Assembly (NCBI RefSeq): GCF_001039355.2
Contig: NW_019775629.1
Coordinates: 26,262 to 90,261 of the forward strand
Direction: 5' to 3'
Source of the DNA: Lingula anatina
Taxonomy: Eukaryota; Brachiopoda; Lingulata; Lingulida; Lingulidae
Length of the DNA stretch: 64,000 bases
The translations under genes and the position numbers were made by a program. Positions 1-13,202 of this stretch are shown here, piece by piece (position 1 is the stretch's first letter; the number at the start of each line of letters is the position of its first letter). Under the pieces are notes generated by a model. The model was not told the DNA's origin. It was given only the letters and a program-made list of their open reading frames with translations, and searched no databases.

Positions 1-1040
1 TGCATATAAATATAGACAGGAATACAATCATTGTAAAATGAATATCTGTTTTTTTTTTGTTTGTCTCTCTTTGTCACTTGAAAACGTTGACATATGTGGT
101 GCATTTGAGATGTGAGCTGAAGAAAATAGTAATCATGGTAACGAACTGACGCAGGGAACCAAAACAGGTGGTTTCAGTGGTTTTGTCAAGGTCAAGGCAG
201 CTGATTGGGTTTGAGGCAAATATTCTCTTTGTGCCCAAACCTCATCGACTGGTTCGTGTACCATTCCCTACATTTTAGTATTAATTTTTTTGCAAAAGAC
301 ATCCTCTTTGCTAAGCGAGGTTTTTGGCATTTCTACCTCCGAAAAGATGATTTCAAAACATATTTGCGAACACGTACATATATTCGTACACCTTTATGCT
401 TACTATTCTTGTACATGTAAAGCTTTCCATGAGGGAGTTATCATATGCAGACAATTATGTTTACTCTTTGGAAATATTTTTTTCAGTTATTGGGCAAGGA
501 TGAAGATGGAATCCAAAATGAATTAAAACTTTAATTAATAAATGCTACAGGCTAATGTCATGTGTACTAGAACATATGAAATTTTGCTCTTCCAAAACAT
601 GCACACATACTTTCCCGCAAAAACTCATACTAAACGAATTTCCCTGGGGTAAACCAACCTTTGATTCTTTTTATCTGAGATTCGCCATATAACTGTAACA
701 ATCTTGGGAAAATGAAAGATTCTTAGTCCACTTGTAGGCGATGGTTTTACAAATTCTGCCATCCTGTCGAGCTTAGTCGGCGCTCTGACATCTAGAATAA
801 ACGCGATGATAAGTTGTGGCAAGGTGGTTGACTGGCGGCAAATTTTATTTGGAGGTTGTAATTTTGATTTTTTTATGCGACATGAATTCATGGCAATTAT
901 CTATTACAATATGATAAATCATCACTTGGGCTCAGATAAGTTCAACAGACGTAATAGTTTGTGTGCTTAATGTGTTTTAACTCCTTCACTTCGTTACTTT
1001 AAATTTGGTCTTAATATATCCAATCGTGTTTCATTTCCAG
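1..1040. other. Upstream region of the ACE gene, no gene seen
   Basis: Only short, AT-rich open frames are present and none resembles a known protein. A polypyrimidine tract and AG at 1033-1040 look like a splice acceptor, so the first ACE exon with coding sequence probably begins at 1041 and a non-coding 5' exon may lie in or before this stretch. No promoter element could be assigned. Confidence 0.4.
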
Positions 1041-1064
1041 AGCTGTGGCTGACAGACGTCGACA

Positions 1065-2785
1065 ATGAGGCTGGCAATCTTCACTCTACTGCTGGTAACT
1101 GGTGCCCTCTGTCGGTCTGATGAGGAACTCCGGGAACAGTTAATAGATATGCTGGAAGATGCTTTCAAAGGTATTGCATGTTATTAATAGAATGGAAATT
1201 TATTGCATGATATATGATAAAGGATTTCCTAGATACAAAGCTTTTAACTGTATATCTGCAACATGACTGTCCTCTCTTTATGTTTGCAATTTATTCTGTT
1301 GCTATCGACAAAGATGCAATCTTCCATCCTTTTGACGTAAATAATTGTCCTTAAAGGTAACTATGGTACAAGCAACTAAATAAAAATACACATTTTTGTT
1401 GGTGGTTATCCGATTTTCAAATAATATGTTTCTCTTTATCATAAGTTTCTTAACTTAATATGATGTTTGTAATATTAGTTGATGTCTGCTGTAACATAAC
1501 CTGTTGGGTAACTGTAAATTACGACCAAGGGATAATTGTGCGTAACTGTGCGTAACTAGACGTAACTGTGGTATCAAACGTAAGGATGTCGAACACTGAC
1601 ATGAAATGCTCTGTTTACAGTTGACAAGTTCTCTGATGGCAAGTTTGACGCTGGTGTTGAAGAAAAGGCTGAAGCTTGGCTGAAGGACTACAACACGAAG
1701 CTGGCTGTGAGGTCAGGGATAGCGTGCAATCTGAACTGGAACTACGAAACTAACATATCCAATGCAAACGCTAAAAAGGTAAGGATGTTGTCCGTTATGG
1801 TGAATTTTACAATATTCGTAATGATTTAAAATGCATCTCTTTGTCGCTCTCTCTGACCCTCTCTCTCTGAGCCGTTAAAAAAGTTAACTTCATTTTCCTC
1901 TGATCGCATCAATACGTTTACTGATCCGGTTAATGACGCTACTCTTTCTGATCCGGTTAATGTCGTCACTCTTACTGACCCAGTTAGAAAATTTTGTTAT
2001 TACGTAACAAACAAATCTTTACCTTCAAATTAGATTGAGAATAATCAGGTTGAACAAGCGGAATGGAATCGAAAGAAGGCCCAGGAAGCCAGAGAATGGT
2101 TGAAGAAGAAGACGTCTAAATTTTCCGAAGACACTCTCCGGCAGTTTAAACTCATTACAATGGATGCAAGTTTGCGGGACGATGCCGACGTTAGGTTTGT
2201 AATCTTATAAACAGTCTTATCCACTGGGTTGCCTGGCAAACATTGATGACGTCACAATGGATAATTTATGACGTCACTTATAAATACGGTGCTTTGACAA
2301 TTAATACTCTAAATAATGTGATACTTTTGAACAGTCGTGTTGTGTTCTTCATTTGGTTCTTTCGCCAGATATCGTGATCTGCAGGTTTCTCCATATGAAA
2401 GGTATCCAACACCATAACAATATACAATACAATATGCCATTATAAAAGACAATTTCCTTCCAGACGCATGTCCTACCTGCTGTCTCAGATGGAAAGTATA
2501 TACGACAAAGGCAAAGTGTGCCGGCCCCACTCCGAGGCCAGCTGCCTTCCGCTGGAACCGGACCTGGTCAACCTGATGATGACCAGCAGAGACTATGACG
2601 AGCTGCTGTGGGCCTGGAAGAGCTGGCGTGACGTCACTGGGCCGCCCATTAGGGACCTCTACCGGGAGTTTGTTGTCTTTCAAAATAAGGCGGCAAAGGA
2701 GAACGGTATGGTTTCGTTTAGAAAATAACTCTATGCTAAGACTGAAGATTTAAGGTAAAACACACTCAAACAAACACACACACCG

Positions 2786-2821
<36 letters not shown>

Positions 2822-5800
2822 ACATGTACACACACACAATTTTGTTAAATATTAAGTGAGAGATATAATATATGTATTCACAATTAAAGGAGTATTTGAG
2901 TGCCACATTTTGAATACAGAATTCAAAACTGATGTTCACTCAGTTCTAAATTTTACGACGGTTTGTAGAGCTCTACGAACTTTTTATGTTTTTCTAGAAT
3001 ATGCCTTTTCTCAGACGAGTCGGTAGTTTGATTTCTAGACGATTTTCTGCCTAATATTCTCATTTTGTAAAAACTTGATTTTATTGAATTTTCAGGTTTT
3101 GCTGATATGGGAGAGTTTTGGAGAATTTCGAATTTTGAAGACAAAAATTTAGATAAGATTGTTGACGGCCTGTTCGACCAAGTGAAGCCTTTATACCAAC
3201 AGCTTCACGCGTACGTGAGGAGGAAGCTGATAAACCAGTACGGAGAGAAATATGTCAGTCCAACTGGCCCTATCCCGGCGCATTTACTGGGTGAGTGACC
3301 TCATCTGCATTGGACATGGTGCTTATACGCCAGAATTGCTTAGAGCAGAAACAGGGGTACTTCCATTAAAGGGACGCTCTCAGTCACGTTAGTGACGGAC
3401 ATATTTTGTGTAGTATTTGCATTATTGTTTCACATCACTTTTAATCACTGGTCATTTCTATCCACATTGGAAAGGTTTAAAACAAGAATAATGTGGCAAG
3501 TCAGAATTGTGCAAATTTGACACAGAGCATGAGTGTCAGTGACGTGAGTCAGATAGTCACTTTTTTGAGCAAGGCGGACCCACTTAGCTTCGTCCTTCAC
3601 CATTTCATGGGCTACCTCCCAAATTGAGTTTAGCTAGCGACAGCAGTTTCGCTAACGCTTTGCCCTACGTATCATGGAAAAGTTGTTCTTTCTACTTGTT
3701 TAAATCCTGTATTACCCATTGGTAGGATGTGATGGAGCTTATGATGCGTTTTATTTCAGGTAACATGTGGGCACAACAATGGGACCTTATCTTAGACTTG
3801 CTGCAACCATATCCCAATGTGCCAAGTGTTGACGTCACCAGTGCCTTGAAGAAACAAAACTACACCGTGCAAAAGATGTTTAAAACAGCCGAGGCGTTCT
3901 TTTGTTCTCTCGGCATGGATAACATGACAAAAGAGTTCTGGGAAAAGTCAATGGTAGTCAAACCCACAGACGGCAGAGAAGTCCAGTGCCACGCCTCAGC
4001 GGAAGATTTTCACAATGCCAGCGATTATAGGTAATGGCTAAACTAGTACGGTCTTTGAGAAACGGCTGTTAGCTCATGATAACTCTTAAATCTTATTCAA
4101 CAGTAAATGTCGCGGTATGTCTGGAAAGTAGAGAAACGGGAGACAGAAATTGCATGTTCGATTTATATTGTCAAGGAATATAGTACTAGTGAAACCAAAG
4201 ATAAAGTTCTTAGCAGGCGATTGCCATTGCATTTTACCTGCCCTATTTTCCAATTGATACACCTGTAAGGTCAGCATTAGTTTGTATTATCTAGGGTGTA
4301 AATTAATACTGTTTCAGAATAAAGATGTGTACTGAGATAGATTATGACAACCTGTACGTGATCCACCACGAGATGGGCCACGTCCAGTATTACATGCAGT
4401 ACTCTCACCAGCCGGATATCTACAGGAACGGCGCCAATGCAGGGTTCCATGAGGCAGTGGGAGACACCATTGCTTTGTCTGTAGCCACCCCCGAACATCT
4501 GCATAAGTTGAAATTGTTGGATGATATTGGGGATGATAAGGAATTAAGGGAAAGTAAGTTGATTTCAGGGCTTTGAAGGAATCATTCACGGGTATTAACA
4601 AGATTTTCTTTTAAGAGCACATTTCTTCAGCTATACTTACTGTCAAACGCTCGGTATCCTTTTAATTCAGGCAAAATAAAGGTCTGAATGACGTTAAATG
4701 TCTCGTTACACGCGATTTCATATTTTATGAATAAGTGTAACTGTACACTAATATCGACATAGTGTTATTGCTCATAACCAGTGCTGTACCAGTACATTAT
4801 TTTCTGAACAGAGCAAGACTTGAATTTCCTGATGAAGATGGCGCTACAGAAGCTGGCATTTTTACCATTTGGTCTCCTAATTGACAAGTGGCGGTGGGAT
4901 GTGTTCAGGGGGCACACTAACGCCTCTAACTATAACCAGAAGTGGTGGGACCTCAGGTAACGATTGACTGGCACCACTCATTTTCTGTCATTTGATAGAC
5001 TTTAATTAATAGTTTAAAAGCGCATTCTTTTTGATTTATGTGTTTTGTAATGATCCGAAATGATGTCAAAATAAAATACATTGCGGTTTTACATTTTGAA
5101 CATTCAAAGTATGATTTCAAAGTCTTAATTATACTAATTCGTCATGTCTTTAAACTTTATTCATAAATGAACAGGTGAATGTTTTCTGATTTCATGTAAA
5201 GGTTACGCTATCAAGGTATTGCTCCCCCTGTGCCACGTTCTGAGCTGGACTTTGACCCTGGTGCTAAGTTCCATGTTCCAGCTAATGTTCCGTATATTAG
5301 GTAAGGAAGTCAATTAAAGGAGGAGTGGGGTATCATTTTGAAAAGTATTTGGACAATTGGTTTTTATAGTGTAGGGTTTCGAATAATCCCTTTTCTTTTA
5401 GGTGTATCAATTTGATAAATGTTTAGAAACGGAACGCGTTAGCGCCGTTTGCAGCAGATTAACCTTTTTTATTCAAACGGCAGATATCTGACCTGATTTT
5501 TATTCCAATGTTTTTGAAGGTTCAAGCGACTAATGGTTCATTGGAATATTAAAGGGATAATAACTCTTTGTATGAGATATATATTTCACAATAAAAAACA
5601 TTGTGAATAACTCATAGAAATATAATTTATTCTGTTTTACCACAAAAACGACAGTTACAGGTATAGCTATTATTCTGATATCTGAGCTCGTCTTTAGACC
5701 ACGTGACCTTCATTGCTGGCTATACTCTGTTAAAATCTCTTAAGAGATTTTAACCAAAAAAATAAATAAATAAATAAATAAATAAATAAAAAAACAGGGA

Positions 5801-6784
5801 CTAACTTTGAATGTAAAAATGGATTCATTAACCATTGGTAAGTATGGGAAAATTGTTGTTTATTCCAGGAAAATTAATTTTTTGGCTAAAACGAAGAGTT
5901 ATTATCCCTTTAATGTCACTAACTGACAGAAGATGTTATGTTTTACTTTTCCAGGTATTTCGTCAGTTTCCTGATCCAGTTTCAGTTCCAGAGAGCTCTA
6001 TGTGACGCCGCCGGTCATACTGGCCCCATACACCACTGCGACATCTACCAGTCTACGGCAGCTGGGGAGAAACTGAAGTGAGTACCTCAACAGCCAGCTG
6101 CACTCTTCCAGTGCAGTCGCTGGTTTAAAGGCTCGACGCTAGTATTTGTACATGTAACAGCAAACAACGCAGTATAGCATCTTTTTATTACGCAAGGTGG
6201 CGCACTTCAGCTACATGAGGTTGTCGCGATATTAGTATTTAAACATTTGAGTATCTATGTTTAAATCGTTGAAGAAAACAAAAAAGTTGAAAAAAACACG
6301 CGAACTAACTCATTTTATTTCTAATTTTGCCATTTTTCAGTCATAGAAATTATTAAATATTTGAGTGGCTGTTGAATACAGTGTATCACATACTGCCCAG
6401 AAGAAAATAAAAATCGGTGAGGAAGAAAAACTCAAAGGTTCACTTATTTAGTGACGGGCTTAAAACTTTTCTTAATTTATGAGAAATTATCTTGTTTTAG
6501 TTTTTTACAATATCCAATATCATTCCCTCTTTTTTTCTAGAAAAATGTTGAGCCTGGGTTCCAGCAGACCTTGGCCCGATGCCATGGAAGTGTTGACAGG
6601 GCAGCGCGAGATTGACCCATCTGCCATCTTGGAATATTTCAAGCCTCTTCAAGATTTCTTGGTGAAAGAAAACAAGAACGAAATCATAGGATGGGAAGAA
6701 AACTCGGAAGATCTTATGGCTGGCCTACAAGATGACGCATTAGAAGAATTAAAGCATTTATTTGAAGAATTAGATAGTGAATAG
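1065..6784 (+). CDS. ACE: Angiotensin-converting enzyme-like peptidyl-dipeptidase, secreted, single domain (11 exons)
   Basis: M2-family zinc dipeptidyl carboxypeptidase. Exons read as 1065-1170, 1621-1778, 2034-2194, 2464-2705, 3096-3290, 3760-4030, 4318-4553, 4812-4956, 5202-5300, 5955-6077 and 6541-6784, all with GT/AG borders and matching phases, giving 659 residues. A signal peptide covers about residues 1-17. The zinc site HHEMGH places H395, E396 and H399, with the third ligand E423 in GFHEAVGD. Q293, H365, K527, H529, Y536, R538 and Y539 sit where human testis ACE has Q281, H353, K511, H513, Y520, R522 and Y523, so the substrate pocket and one chloride ligand look intact. The protein ends [16 protein letters not shown] with no transmembrane anchor, so it is probably a soluble secreted enzyme like insect AnCE. 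The usual FHEALC segment reads FQRALC. Start chosen because the ATG opens the signal peptide just after a splice acceptor. Confidence 0.95.
2779..2840. repeat. (CA)n microsatellite in ACE intron 4
   Basis: Imperfect CA dinucleotide run between ACE exons 4 and 5. Confidence 0.9.
5759..5792. repeat. (AAAT)n microsatellite in ACE intron 9
   Basis: Short run of AAAT/TAAA units within the intron between ACE exons 9 and 10. Confidence 0.85.
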
Positions 6785-8623
6785 CTTTGTCTGGATAATT
6801 TTTAGAGGAAATATTACCAAATTGGTGAAAAAATCTACAGAATGAAATTAGTAAATTAGGAAAATGGTTTATTTTTTCAAAGCGCAGGACGCAATCAGAC
6901 ATATTTTTCATAATACCAAAGACATAAAAAGCCCTCAGATGTGTATATATTGTTGATGGGTGCCATTAAGCTCCCCCCCCCCAACATAAACTCTTACTGT
7001 GACCCTCATGTCCTGCTACTGTCAGTGCAATATATGGCGAAAGCTGTATATCCAAAATGTAGCAATATAATTTATGATTATTTTTTTTATTTGATATTTA
7101 AACGCCATTAAGGAACGCTTGCAGTTCGGAGAAAAATTCGGAAATATGCGTTAAACAAAAGTGTCTGTTAAGGCTACCAGAATTTGAACCCGCCTTACTC
7201 TGGAGAGCAAATAGGCCTGTATCACATTATGTTCTTTCAAAGTAAGGTAGCACTAAGAATATTTTGAAACGGAACATATCATCAAATGTATCAAGACGTG
7301 TTCAGGCTGATTAAAAATAATCAGATCTTTTGAAACATTTGGAATAGGCTAATGTGCATTAATACCTATTAATTTTTTTTGTAATTGCATCAAATTTTAT
7401 GAACTTTAAAACAAGTTATTACGTCCATTAAAACAAAGATAATGCATTGGAATAATATCTTGGAATCAAAATGGTCATATAATGTTGTAACGCCCGTCTA
7501 AAGATATTCCCCTTGATCACACGGCATGTATTAATCTTACAACTGACGTGTATAAATCCAGTTATTTTATTTTGTTAGTAGGCGGACAGGTTAAAATCAA
7601 AGGGAGTGATGTGACAGTAGAAGTTGATTATGAAGATTGCAAGTTCAAAGAATAGTTCTACATATTTAAAAGAGTTTAAAATGCTACCTGGGATATATAC
7701 AGAATAGTTTTATTTAGTAGGCAAAGTTTCATTCATAATTTATTGATTTCATAATATTAGTGATTTCACGACGAACTTGATTTATTTCTAGCTAATGATT
7801 AATTTGAAATCTACTTTGCAAATGTTATTGAGTTCAGAGTGGAAGAACCAGATCTGCCAGCGGTGGTGGCATTAAGTGAAATAATTAAATTGTTAAATAT
7901 ATTTTCACTATTGAAGTATCATTATTTCTTGTTACACTTATTTTAAGATTAAGGTTTCACTTTATTCAGAAAAAACAAGATAATACATATTAAATATTTA
8001 AAGGTGCAGATTGAAATGATTGCATTTTTATATTTATGGTATTAATGGATGATTACTTCATCTGTATAAACAAAATTGTTATTCAGCAATAAAATGATGG
8101 AAAGGAGGGTAATTAATCTATGACATTACTTATCAATTGTATGCCCGTTACCGACACAAAAAATGCAATTTAATTGTTTAAAGAAGTTGAGACTAGGATA
8201 TGCACTAACATAATGCTACGAGAAAGAATACAAATTCAAACCAGATTTTCCGGGGAAAAGAAGACATCAATGGGTAGATATCCTTTCTGTGATGTCATAA
8301 ATGCAATAATTCTAATGTTCTACTCCAGCCGTCATATCAGGCATTGTTATCACCAATTTCCTCAAGGAATTTCCAGAACAAGAAATACTGCCTCATGTTG
8401 GCTATGTTCATAATACCCAAATCATCTCCCTTTTAACAAACCTGATCATTCCCAGTGAAAAGATTAGGCTTACAAGCCCAGGCTTCTTGATGCAAAACAA
8501 CGAGTCATTTTGTCTCGAACATGTGACTTCAAAAATGTGTTGATTTCATATATATAGCCCGCAAGATTTCATGTTAAAGCTGTTGCGTGGTTGGTTCAAT
8601 ATTTCATTCAAATTCAAAGTGCG
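6785..8623. other. Intergenic, ACE 3' flank to first membrane-anchored family gene
   Basis: Converging ends of the plus-strand ACE gene and the minus-strand family gene. AT-rich with short open frames only; I see no conserved protein. The same stretch is repeated with a few percent divergence at 11391-13202. Confidence 0.5.
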
Positions 8624-10559
8624 TCAAACCCGCTTTCTCTCAAAAAACCTCTTTCCTAGAGTAAGGATTCCGCTGATAAGCCTAGCTTTCCCGATGCAGA
8701 ACAATGCGTCATTTTGCATGTCTCCAACGCGTGACTTCAAAAATGAGTTGATTTCATCATTTTTACTCCTGCCATCCTGTATTGCGTTAACCAGTTGTGC
8801 CGAGCCGCCTTTTTCTTCTGCCAGAGTATTTTCCAACACGAAAGATTGGACATTTAAAGTAGCAGCTGGACTACTACCTAAGTCTGGTTTGTGCTTGAGG
8901 ATCACGTGCTTGGCAACGAGCACCTGCTCTGGACTTGGCGTCAAATCAGGTTTCCTGTAGTTCGGGTATGGGTTGTCCAGATAGTCGTTAGCTAGGCGGA
9001 GACCACTAGCAGAGCGACCAGCATCCGTGAGGTCAAATGTAGAAATGCGATAGTTGAGAAAAAGTAACAAAACGTTGAGTATAGTGATTTTCTGAAGACC
9101 TTTTCGTTTCATCTGGTTTACGACCATCACCAAACCAACGTAGAAAATAGGGACGTCGTAGCCTACAATGCCGTCAACCTTCAAAATTGCCTGAAAATTG
9201 AAGTCTGACACAATTACGCAATTCAGATGTAGTTAACATGTCAAGATCTGAAAATGCATTTTACATAGAGAGTTAGAGTTTCTATGGAAGATTAATGCAC
9301 TTTCAGTTTTAAAATTTCTGTTCATTTTGAGGTATTTCAAAATTGGTGTTTGTGTGTATTGGAATTGAATGGTTCTCCGACAAAAGCTAGGGCAACGTGG
9401 AGTCTACTCAGGGGGCTGCTCTCAGGTGTCGATCAGCGAATATTTAAAATTTGTATTTTGAGATGAAATGCGTCTGAAAAGTGAAATAATTTAATTTTTA
9501 AGCCGATTCTAGATAAAAAAATATCATTCCTTTGGCGCTTGGTGGTCTTTATGGATTTGCCACAAGGTACCAAAATGATTACAAAACATTAAAAGGACTT
9601 CCATTTAAACGTTTCTGGAGCATGGTTGGGCTGAAATGGTGGTAGCAAAGATCAAGTTCCTTTATTATGCAAAGGTGAATATTTCTATTGGAATTGGCGG
9701 TCATCCTGGTTATTTAGGGAGCATTCCCAGACCCTATCTCACTAAATGTGGATCTATCTATCTCCAAGGGGATTCTCGCTAAATTGCAATCAACTTGAGC
9801 GGCTTAGATGTCTGTCATGCCTACTGAAGCTGCTAGGGGGTAATCTTTTATCGTTTAATAGCTTCAGTAGGCGAGCCAGACATCTAAGCCGCTTAAGCTG
9901 AAAGCAATTTAGCGAGAAACCACTTGGAGATATGGGAACCCAGTGTTATAGTTGCCTAAGGCTGCCAAAGTGGCAACCAAGCAACATTTACTCAAGTCCC
10001 ATGGGAGCACAAATAACGAAAAATCTTTATAGATGCAAAAAATTCAATTCTTGTATTGAAGACACGGAATAGGCGACTACTTGACTATCACCTCTCAGAG
10101 GTTAAACCCTGCTAGGAGTGTAGCCTACTAACGTTAATGGGTCCACGTTTGGCGAAGCCAGTCAATACGCCCAGGGAAAGTCCGACTAGGTATCATATAT
10201 GTACGCTGACGGTAGAGAGATACATATCAACTTTTAAAGGATTTATCAGCATGTTATTTTGCTTTGTAAATAATACGCAATTTTTAAGTTAAATTAAAAT
10301 GAAGTTCCTACTCACATTAAACATAACTGGTTTGTGGTGGTGATAGATAATCATAACAATTCTCTTCCCCAAGGCCTCCAGATCTCCGTGTAACATGGGG
10401 TGTGTGGGGACTGAACCCACTGACTCTACACACACACGCCTCATGTCATCCACGATTCTTTGACATGTCACAGTGTCACGGGGTTCCACCCAGCGTCTCA
10501 TCCTGAGTCCCCTGAATAAAGGAAGCCAGGTCCCGTTGGTTGTAGCCCTCAGTAAATAC
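8624..10559 (-). CDS. Membrane-anchored tandem family, copy 1 (exon 1 cut by assembly gap)
   Basis: Two-exon gene. Exon 2 is 8624-9190 (188 codons plus stop) and exon 1 is 10316-10559, cut at its 5' side by the N at 10560. The donor follows a TTTAAT codon pair and the acceptor is TTTTCAG, phase 0 on both sides. The visible exon 1 part includes RDTVTCQRIVDDMRRVC and HPMLHGDLEALGKRI; exon 2 starts AILKVDGIVGYDVPIF, followed by GLVMVVNQMKRKGLQ and GRSASGLRLANDYLDNPYP. I do not recognise the family with confidence. The central part resembles the V-x5-R/K-x-x-G-L acetyl-CoA loop region of GNAT-type acetyltransferases, which is an inference only. It lies tail to tail with ACE. Confidence 0.7.
9759..9932. 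mobile_element. Hairpin MITE-like inverted repeat in intron of family copy 1
   Basis: The left half, with CTCGCTAAATTGC and GCGGCTTAGATGTCTG, is repeated in reverse complement in the right half, with a short unpaired centre near TCTTTTATCGT. Arms are about 75 bp with several mismatches. The structure suggests a small non-autonomous foldback or MITE element. A longer version is at 14332-14536. Confidence 0.65.
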
Positions 10560-10560
10560 N

Positions 10561-11390
10561 GTATTTCGTCAGTTTCCTGATCCAGTTTCAGTTCCAGAGA
10601 GCTCTATGTGACGCCGCCGGTCATACTGGCCCCATACACCACTGCGACATCTACCAGTCTACGGCAGCTGGGGAGAAACTGAAGTGAGTACCTCAACAGC
10701 TTGCTGCACTCTTCCAGTGCAGTCGCTGGTTTAAAGGCTCGACGCTAGTATTTGTACATGTAACAGCAAACAACGCAGTATAGCATCTTTTTATTACGCA
10801 AGGTGGCGCACTTCAGCTACATGAGGTTGTCGCGATATTAGTATTTAAACATTTGAGTATCTATGTTTAAATCGTTGAAGAAAACAAAAAAGTTGAAAAA
10901 AACACGCGAACTAACTCATTTTATTTCTAATTTTGCCATTTTTCAGTCATAGAAATTATTAAATATTTGAGTGGCTGTTGAATACAGTGTATCACATACT
11001 GCCCAGAAGAAAATAAAAATCAGTGAGGAAGAAAACCTCAAAGGTTCACTTATTTAGTGACGGGCTTAAAACTTTTCTTAATTTATGAGAAATTATCTTG
11101 TTTTTGTTTTTTACAATATCCAATATCATTCCCTCTTTTTTTCTAGAAAAATGTTGAGCCTGGGTTCCAGCAGACCTTGGCCCGATGCCATGGAAGTGTT
11201 GACAGGACAGCGCGAGATTGATCCATCCGCCATCTTGGAATATTTCAAGCCTCTTCAAGATTTCTTGGTGAAGGAAAACAAGAATGAAATCATAGGATGG
11301 GAAGAAAACTCCGAAGATCTTATGGCTGGCCTACAGGATGACGCATTAGAAGAATTACAGCATTTATTTGAAGAATTAGATAGTCAATAG
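10561..11390 (+). CDS. Duplicate of ACE exons 10 and 11 (probable assembly or haplotype copy)
   Basis: After the N at 10560 the sequence restarts at the first base of ACE exon 10 (10561-10683) and continues through the intron to exon 11 (11147-11390). The last exon differs from 6541-6784 by few bases and two residues near the end (KHL to QHL, final E to Q). No upstream ACE exons accompany it, so it cannot encode an enzyme alone. The whole block 10561-14900 parallels 5955-10294. The second haplotype placed in tandem is the simplest reading; a real partial tandem duplication is the alternative. Confidence 0.8.
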
Positions 11391-13202
11391 CTTTGTCTGG
11401 ATTATTTTTAGAGGAACGTTACCATATTGATGAAAAAAAATTTACAAAAGGAAATTAGCAAATTAGGAAAATGGTATATTTTTTCATAGCGCAGGACGCA
11501 ATCAGACATATTTTCTCATAATACCAAAGACATAAAAAGCCCTCAGATATGTATATATTGGGTTGGGTGGCATTAATCTCCTCCCACACGTAATGTGACC
11601 TTCATGTCCTGCAACTGTCAGTGCAATATGTGGCGAAAGCTGTATATCCAAAATATAGCAATACAAATTATGATTATTATTATTTCCATTTGATACTTTA
11701 CACCATTAAGGGACGCTTGCAGTTTGGAGCAAAATTCGACAATTTTAATTCAACAAAAGTGACTGTTAATGTTACCAGAATTTGAAAAAGCCTTGTTCAG
11801 GATGGCAAATAGACCTATATCAACACATTAGGTGCTTGCAAGGCGAGGTAGAACTAAAAATATTTTGAAACGTAATATATCATTTCAAGACGTGGTCAGG
11901 TTGAGTAAAATAATCAGATCTACTAATATATCTGGAATAATGTGCATTAAAACCTATTAATCTTTGTAATTGCATCAAATTTTATGAACTTTAAAACAAG
12001 TTATTACGTCCATTAAATGAAAGATAATGTATTTGAATAATATCTTGGAATCAAAATGGTCACATAATTTTGAGAATCCCGTCTATAGATTTCTCGTTGA
12101 TCACACGGCATGTATTAATCTTACAACTGTCGTGTTTAACTCCAGTTATTTTGTTAGTAGGCGGACAGGTTAAAGTCAAAGAGAGTGCTGTGACAGTAGT
12201 ATTTGATAATGTAGCTTGGAAGTTCAAAGAATTGTTCTACATATTTAAAAGAGTTTAAAATGCTACCTGGGATATATACAGAATAGTTTTATTTAGTAGG
12301 CAAAGTTTCATTCATAATTTATTGATTTCATAATATTAGTGATTTCACGACGAACTTGATCTATTTCTAGCTAATGATTAATTTGAAATCTACTTTGCAA
12401 ATGTTATTGAGTTCAGAGTGGAAGAACCAGATCTGCCAGCGGTGGTGGCATTAAGTGAAATAATTAAATTGTTAAATATATTTTCACTATTGAAGTATCA
12501 TTATTTCTAGTTACACTTATTTTAAGATTAAGGTTTCACTTTATTCAGAAAAAACAAGATAATACATATTCAATATTTAAAGGTGCAGATTGAAATGATT
12601 GCATTTTTATATTTATGGTATTAATGGATGATTACTTCATCTGTATAAACAAAATTGTTATTCAGCAATAAAATGATGGAAAGGAGGGTAATCAATCTAT
12701 GACATTACTTATCAATTGTATGCCCGTTACCGACACAAAAAATGCAATTTAATTGTTTAAAGAAGTTGAGACTAGGATATGCACTAACATAATGCTACGA
12801 GAAAGAATACAAATTCAAACCAGATTTTCCGGGGAAAAGAAAACATCAATGGGTAGATATCCTTTCTGTGATGTCATAAATGCAATAATTCTAATGTTCT
12901 ACTCCAGCCGTCATATCAGGCATTGTTATCACCAATTTCCTCAAGGAATTTCCAGAACAAGAAATACTGCCTCATGTTGGCTATGTTCATAATATCCAAA
13001 TCATCTCCCTTTTAACAAACCTGATCATTCCCAGTGAAAAGATTAGGCTTACAAGCCCAGGCTTCTTGATGCAAAACAACGAGTCATTTTGTCTCGAACA
13101 TGTGACTTCAAAAATGTGTTGATTTCATATATATAGCCCGCAAGATTTCATGTTAAAGCTGTTGCGTGGTTGGTTCAATATTTCATTCAAATTCAAAGTG
13201 CG

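Noticed and set aside
205-526. Short plus-strand frames upstream of ACE
   Set aside because: Overlapping AT-rich frames without start context, domain or splice signals.
10561-11390. A second, independent ACE gene
   Set aside because: Only exons 10 and 11 are present, directly after an N, and the following 4 kb repeats the flank of the first gene. An assembly or haplotype duplicate is simpler.
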